Source: Granulicella rosea
GTDB lineage: Bacteria > Acidobacteriota > Terriglobia > Terriglobales > Acidobacteriaceae
Reading direction: 5' to 3'
NCBI RefSeq assembly: GCF_900188085.1
Contig: NZ_FZOU01000001.1
Coordinates: 1,054,001 to 1,118,000 of the forward strand
DNA: 64,000 bases
In this document: positions 59,949-64,000 of the stretch, one piece after another
Numbering within the stretch: position 1 is the first letter of the stretch
Layout of the letters: every line of letters begins with the position of its first letter
Notes under the pieces: model-generated
What the model was told of the DNA's origin: nothing
Database searches by the model: none
The model's input: the letters and a program-made list of their open reading frames with translations, nothing else
Made by a program: the position numbers and the translations under genes

Positions 59949-61229
59949 TTACTGAAAAAGGTGGAGGTCGATGGATTCACCCATCGCTTTGTAGCCTGCG
60001 TCGTTCGGGTGCAGGTGATCGCCGCTGTCATACGCAGGGAGGAGCCGTGCGGGACGTTGCGGGTCGGCGGCAGCCTTGTCGAAGTCGACCGCGCCATCGA
60101 TATCCTTCGTGGTCAGAATCCACTTGTTGACCTCCAGCCGGGTCGCCTCCCAGGCGGGGGTCTCGTCCTTCGGGTTCGTTCCCTGGGAAGGCGTGATAGT
60201 GGCGACGATCAGCTTCAGCTTGCGTGCATGCGCCTCGCGCGCCATCAACTGAAACGCCTTGATGAGCTGCTGCGGTTGGATGACCTCGGGATTGCCGGCC
60301 GCCTGGCGTATGTCGTTGCCGCCCTCGAAGACGAAGATCCACTTCAACCCGGACTGCGCCAGTACGTCGCGATGGAAGCGCTTCAGCGCGCTCTCGCCGA
60401 AGATCGGACCCCATGCCCCGCGTCCATCGTTCAGCACGCGGTTGCCGGAGATGCCTGCGTTCAACACGGCGGGCGCATTCGCCGCGTCGGTCGTGCGCAG
60501 ACGCTCGGCAAGGAAGTCCGTCCAGCGATGGTTAGCGTTCGGCGTCGAGTGCGCGCCATCGGTCGTCGAAGAGCCGAGTGCGACGATCGCTCCCGGCGAG
60601 GTGCGCGAGGCCACGTCCACCGCCGTCAAAATCAGATCGACCGTAATCTTGTGCGCGCCCTTCAACTCCGCCGCCGAGGTCTGTTCGCCCGGCGCCACCC
60701 ACGAGGTCTGCAGCGCCGTGTAGTGAACCGCCGGCGCCGTCACCTTCTCCGGCACGAAGAAGCTCACGGCAAGGTTGCCGTCGGCGTTCGCGGGGAGGTT
60801 TACCGCGTCGCTCACCACCGACTCCCCCGGCGCGATGCTCACCTCCGGCTTGCCGCTGAAGGTTGCTGCCTTGTCCCCATCGCCCGCGATCTCGCTGCCT
60901 TTGCCCGCCGCCGCCACGCGCACCGAGCGGATCAGGAGCGGCGCCGTTCCGAAGGTATTCGAAAAGTGCAGCCGCACCGCCACGCCGCCGATCGACAGAT
61001 GAACGATCTGCCGGACGGTGTCGCCGTTCAGCGAAAGCTGGTCCCGCCGCGGCTCCGCGTCGGCCGGAGCGCAGGGGCTCGCCATCCACGAGCCGACCCA
61101 GTGCGGCGTCTGCGCCAGCGCGCTGCTGGCGGCAAAAAGAGCGAAGCACGCCGCGAGATGCGTGATGCGAGCCAGGAAACCGCGCTTCGAAAATGCTGTC
61201 GCGGCCATTGCTTTGTGTTCGATTGACAT
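59949..61229 (-). CDS. Exported SGNH/GDSL-family hydrolase
   Basis: 426 residues from ATG 61229; a TTG at 61262 would lengthen it without a better site. Signal peptide about 1-39 (ending ASSALAQ). An N-terminal jelly-roll-like domain (about 45-195) precedes the hydrolase: block I ALGSSTTDGAHS (Ser), GISGNRVLNDG (block II Gly), GGNDIRQ (block III), SGDHLHPNDAGY (Asp/His). It resembles the paralogue at 31091 in order and in the GSSTTDG block. Probably an esterase or deacetylase acting on plant or microbial glycans; no substrate is indicated. Upstream region holds the direct repeats. Confidence 0.86.
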   Translation of the reverse strand: MSIEHKAMAATAFSKRGFLARITHLAACFALFAASSALAQTPHWVGSWMASPCAPADAEPRRDQLSLNGDTVRQIVHLSIGGVAVRLHFSNTFGTAPLLIRSVRVAAAGKGSEIAGDGDKAATFSGKPEVSIAPGESVVSDAVNLPANADGNLAVSFFVPEKVTAPAVHYTALQTSWVAPGEQTSAAELKGAHKITVDLILTAVDVASRTSPGAIVALGSSTTDGAHSTPNANHRWTDFLAERLRTTDAANAPAVLNAGISGNRVLNDGRGAWGPIFGESALKRFHRDVLAQSGLKWIFVFEGGNDIRQAAGNPEVIQPQQLIKAFQLMAREAHARKLKLIVATITPSQGTNPKDETPAWEATRLEVNKWILTTKDIDGAVDFDKAAADPQRPARLLPAYDSGDHLHPNDAGYKAMGESIDLHLFQ

Positions 61230-61285
61230 GGTGTGGTTTACATCTTTCCTAAGCGGAACCAACCATAGAGAGGGCGTCTCCTATT

Positions 61286-61331
61286 TGTAAAGCTGATTTT
61301 GTCAATGAGTTTGTTCCGGTTTGGCTATCAC
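61286..61331 (+). repeat. 46-bp direct repeat, copy 1
   Basis: Shares three identical blocks at identical spacing with 61400-61445: TGTAAAG at the left end, TCAATGA in the middle, GCTATCAC at the right end (32 of 46 positions identical by eye). It lies 57 bp upstream of the minus-strand SGNH gene and 336 bp before the VWFA gene. The 114-bp period is about eleven helical turns. Likely a pair of protein-binding sites. Confidence 0.6.
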
Positions 61332-61399
61332 AGGGGACGTCGTATTCGACCGCGCGGATACGCAGCAAAGGCCTCTTTGCCGCCTTGCGCCACACTCGA

Positions 61400-61445
61400 T
61401 GTAAAGTTTGTTTTCTCAATGAACGAGCATCGAATTCGCTATCAC
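61400..61445 (+). repeat. 46-bp direct repeat, copy 2
   Basis: Second copy of the three-block element TGTAAAG / TCAATGA / GCTATCAC. It lies in the same 437-bp divergent gap (61230-61666) between the SGNH hydrolase and the VWFA-related gene. No gene or RNA is visible in the rest of this gap. Confidence 0.6.
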
Positions 61446-61666
61446 CCAGCCATTTCGCCGGTTGCCTCGGCCTGCCGTTTGCGACGGATACTGCTTTAGG
61501 TTGTGTCCTTTGCCCCTTGAGCGCCGGGATCCGTCGTGTCGATGCGTCCCTGCCCACGGTCGGCGCCGGGGAAGGCGTTGCCCGGTGGCGCTCCGGCCGC
61601 GTGATAGATTTCCGTTATCGTAAGGCGCCCCATCCAAGCGCATGCGAACGAAAGCGGCCCTCCACG

Positions 61667-63241
61667 ATGAAATGGACTCATCCCGCCCTGCCGACCCTGG
61701 CCCTTCTCCTGCCGGCATGCCTCCCCGGCGCTCACGCGCAGCAGCCGGAGCCGTCCGGCGCGATCCAGACCCTTCGCGTGACCTCGAACATCGTCGTGCT
61801 CGATGTCGTCGTCACCGACGCCCAGGGCAACGTCGTGCCGGGGCTGAAAAAGGACGACTTCACCATCCTTCAGGACAACAAGCCGCAGCCCATCCGCAGC
61901 TTCGACCCCTGGGAGGAGCATCCGCTCGCGTCCGCGCCTGCGGCAGCTCCAAAGGTAGACCGCTTTGGCCAGCCCGACTGGGGCGACACGCCCCTGACCA
62001 TCTTCGTTCTCGACGATCTCAACACGCCCTTCGACGAGAAGTCCTACTCCGCCTTCACCCTGAAGAAGTACCTGCAGGCCCAGCCCGCGCAGTTGAAGAC
62101 CCCGTCCATGCTGCTCATCGTCAACGAGACCGGCCTGCACTCGCTGGCCGCTTACACGCAGGATCGCGACGTTCTCATCCGCGCGCTCGACAAACGTCCA
62201 GCCTCGTTTCCGGACCAGCTCGCCAAGGGCAACGACATCGACCTGCTGACCGAATCCTTCGCCGTCCTGCGCCAGATCGCACTCTCATCCGAAGGCGTTC
62301 GCGCGCACAAGAACCTCGTCTGGATGGGCCGGGGATTTCCCACCGTCGATCCTAGCGAGCTCGACGCGCCGGGCAACATCACCCTGCAAAACGCCTTGAA
62401 GGATACGGTCACGCTGCTCACCAAGGTGCGCATCACGCTCTACAAGGTCGATCCCATCACCTCGAACGCACGCGCCGCCGCCACCGATGTGGCGACCTCC
62501 ATCGACATGGGCGGCGGCATGGGCAACCGAGCCAGCGTCGAGCCGCCCAGTGAAGACCCGCTCAAGGGCGATCTCAGCTTCAACCAGTTCGCCGTCCAGA
62601 CCGGCGGCCACTACTTCTACGGACGCAACGATCTCGACCAGCAGATAGCCGGCAGCCTCGAGCGCGGGTCGGAGTTCTACACCCTTACCTACCGGCCGCA
62701 GCAGGCGCCGGACGCCGACGCCTACCGCGCCATCCGCATCCAGATGCGCGATCCATCCCTCAAGGCAGTCACCCGCCAGGGCTTCTACTCCGAGAGCGCC
62801 CCCAAACCGGAGCCGACGGTCAAGGAGATGGGCTTCGACCTGAAGGCGGCCGCGACCGGCTCCATGAAGTACAGCGGCGTCGGCCTGCAGATCGTCGCCG
62901 TCACCTCCTCGCGCACGGCGGACCGTGTCACGGTCAACTTCGCCGTCGAGGACAAGACCTTGACCTGGTCGCCTGTCGAAGCGGGTGGCGAGTCCGCGAA
63001 GATCCTCACCCTGCTGGTCGCCGAGGACGCCGAGCACAGGATCCAGTCGTCGACCGCAGCCACCCTCGCCCTCGCCGTGAAAGACGCGCGGGGAATTGCG
63101 AAGGGCGTGCTGAACACGCATGCGCAGGTCGATATCAACGCAAAGACGCGCTTCGTCCGCCTGCTGGTGCGCGACTCGAACGGCCGCATCGGGTCGGTCG
63201 ATGTCGACCCGGCCTCGTGGTCCGGCGCCGCCCCGAAGTAA
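61667..63241 (+). CDS. Exported VWFA-related domain protein
   Basis: 524 residues from ATG 61667 (no strong ribosome-binding site). Signal peptide about 1-24. Residues about 37-80 (LRVTSNIVVLDVVVTDAQGN, PGLKKDDFTILQDNKPQPI) are the Ig-like N-terminal part seen in acidobacterial VWFA-related proteins. A von Willebrand A-like domain follows (TIFVLDDLNTPFDEKSYSAF, near 105-340), but the MIDAS reads DDLNT rather than DxSxS, so metal binding may differ. The C-terminal domain (about 390-520) is beta-rich. Probably a secreted or periplasmic binding protein. Confidence 0.85.
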   Translation: MKWTHPALPTLALLLPACLPGAHAQQPEPSGAIQTLRVTSNIVVLDVVVTDAQGNVVPGLKKDDFTILQDNKPQPIRSFDPWEEHPLASAPAAAPKVDRFGQPDWGDTPLTIFVLDDLNTPFDEKSYSAFTLKKYLQAQPAQLKTPSMLLIVNETGLHSLAAYTQDRDVLIRALDKRPASFPDQLAKGNDIDLLTESFAVLRQIALSSEGVRAHKNLVWMGRGFPTVDPSELDAPGNITLQNALKDTVTLLTKVRITLYKVDPITSNARAAATDVATSIDMGGGMGNRASVEPPSEDPLKGDLSFNQFAVQTGGHYFYGRNDLDQQIAGSLERGSEFYTLTYRPQQAPDADAYRAIRIQMRDPSLKAVTRQGFYSESAPKPEPTVKEMGFDLKAAATGSMKYSGVGLQIVAVTSSRTADRVTVNFAVEDKTLTWSPVEAGGESAKILTLLVAEDAEHRIQSSTAATLALAVKDARGIAKGVLNTHAQVDINAKTRFVRLLVRDSNGRIGSVDVDPASWSGAAPK

Positions 63242-63334
63242 GCAGCCTGCGTAGCCTCGGCGCAAGAATGTAAATTTCAAGCACCCGCACTCGCGTATGC
63301 TCATCTCGTCGACTCCAACGGGCGAGGTCTGGGT

Positions 63335-64000
63335 TTGTCGCTGCGGCATCTATTTCGAGTGATGGCAGCCGCCTCCGCGCTGGCTGGCTGCGCCGTGGCG
63401 CAGGGAACAGCCTTCACGGCGGACGAGGCCGCAGCCCGGCTCAGCTTTCCGGCAGGCCGCTTCCTGCTGGAGCTGCCGTTGCTTCACGCAGCCGGGCAGG
63501 CGACGTTGGCCGTGGAGTTGGTCGACCCAGCGGACGAGGTCCGCTCCCGCGCATCCGGCGCCTGCATACCCGCGGCCGGCCACATGCTCTGCCGCATCGA
63601 ACTGCCGCCCGCTACCTATGAAGGCGGCGACGGGGACACGCTCGAAACCGACCTGCCGTTCTTCCGCATCCGCTACACCGCCACATCGGCGGGGCAGCGG
63701 GCGGAGGGCGTCCTCTCGCTGGACCACGTCGCACCCAGCCTATACACCCTGTACCTGGCCGCGCCGGAGAAGATTCGGCCCGGCGCGGAGTATGTGGCTC
63801 GCGTTCGCGCCGTCAACCCCTTGACTCACCAGCCGCTGGCGAACGTCGCTCTCGAAGCTGTGCTCACGGCGGATTATGTCGGCGACGAGCGGATCGATGA
63901 AGAGTTCGCCCGCCTGCCGATCCGTACCGACGAGCGGGGCTTCGCCTCGGTCCGGTTCAGCGTCCCTCCCGGCGCCGATCTCGAATCGATCGATCTGGAG
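63335..64000 (+). CDS. Lipoprotein with MG2-like domain, 3' end outside window
   Basis: Starts at TTG 63335, with GAGGT 6 nt upstream and a good signal peptide immediately after (MSLRHLFRVMAAASALAGC, lipobox LAGC, Cys19). 222 codons are visible without a stop, so the gene continues past 64000. Residues about 125-200 (DHVAPSLYTLYLAAPEKIRP, AVNPLTHQPLANVALEAVL) resemble the MG2 domain of alpha-2-macroglobulin-type proteins, which have repeated domains of this kind. The assignment is tentative because only the N-terminus is visible. Follows the VWFA gene by 93 bp on the same strand. Confidence 0.68.
   Translation, partial: MSLRHLFRVMAAASALAGCAVAQGTAFTADEAAARLSFPAGRFLLELPLLHAAGQATLAVELVDPADEVRSRASGACIPAAGHMLCRIELPPATYEGGDGDTLETDLPFFRIRYTATSAGQRAEGVLSLDHVAPSLYTLYLAAPEKIRPGAEYVARVRAVNPLTHQPLANVALEAVLTADYVGDERIDEEFARLPIRTDERGFASVRFSVPPGADLESIDLE

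Noticed and set aside
1..64000. Intact prophage, transposon, toxin-antitoxin or defence system.
   Set aside because: No transposase, phage structural gene, restriction gene, CRISPR array or toxin motif was found; only the integrase remnant near 4.2 kb.

Overview
The window looks like chromosomal DNA from an aerobic or facultative, polysaccharide-degrading member of the Acidobacteriota (Terriglobia/Acidobacteriaceae type, e.g. the Terriglobus-Granulicella-Edaphobacter relatives). This is an inference from gene content: an Oar-type TonB-dependent receptor with a carboxypeptidase-like N-terminal domain, a VWFA-related exported protein, BBP2-type porins, a giant choice-of-anchor-D/beta-propeller protein, winged-helix/TPR one-component regulators and high GC. 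No 16S gene is present, so the genus is open.

Layout. 1-3.7 kb: signalling island (C-terminal part of a CheB/CheR-PAS-type histidine kinase, a FixJ-type regulator with a frameshifted DNA-binding end, and a receiver protein with a receiver-like tail). 3.9-4.5 kb: scar of an integrated element (3' fragment of tRNA-Val(CAC), integrase C-terminus, epoxide-hydrolase remnant) abutting the end of lnt. 4.3-6.9 kb: divergent lnt and lgt, the last and first enzymes of lipoprotein maturation; lgt appears to start at ATC. 6.9-11.8 kb: a 1431-residue surface protein, a 42-residue membrane peptide and a small CxxC protein. 12-14.4 kb: winged-helix/TPR regulator. 14.5-18.1 kb: KdpD/KdpE-like pair, a lone receiver protein coupled to a small membrane protein, and a TonB-receptor pseudogene. 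18.1-20.1 kb: small membrane proteins and an unusual Amt-family protein. 20.2-22 kb: PP2C phosphatase and Ser/Thr kinase. 22.1-28.2 kb: APC permease and two porins on one strand. 28.6-30.9 kb: a second KdpD/KdpE-like pair. 31-34.1 kb: SGNH hydrolase lipoprotein, fRMsr-like GAF protein, CHY zinc finger, M24 peptidase.

34.1-38.4 kb carries nrdAB behind a cobalamin riboswitch. The NrdB residues fit the Tyr-less Mn/Fe class Ic type (Phe at the radical site, Glu at the first metal ligand), so the cell probably uses this B12-independent reductase when cobalamin is scarce. 38.5-46.2 kb is a same-strand beta-glucan unit: GH30, TonB receptor, GH3. 46.4-54.4 kb is a complete biotin-independent malonate decarboxylase operon, mdcA-B-C-DE-AEC transporter-G-H, with fused beta/gamma subunits and a divergent LysR regulator; a perfect 9-3-9 palindrome lies between them. 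54.4-61.2 kb holds two large exported lipoproteins and an SGNH hydrolase. 61.3-64 kb has two spaced direct repeats before a VWFA-related protein, and a lipoprotein resembling the alpha-2-macroglobulin N-terminus that runs off the end.

The most noteworthy points are the class Ic RNR under B12 control, the lgt ATC start, the tRNA/integrase scar, the Amt protein lacking one twin histidine, the mdcDE fusion and the paired direct repeats.
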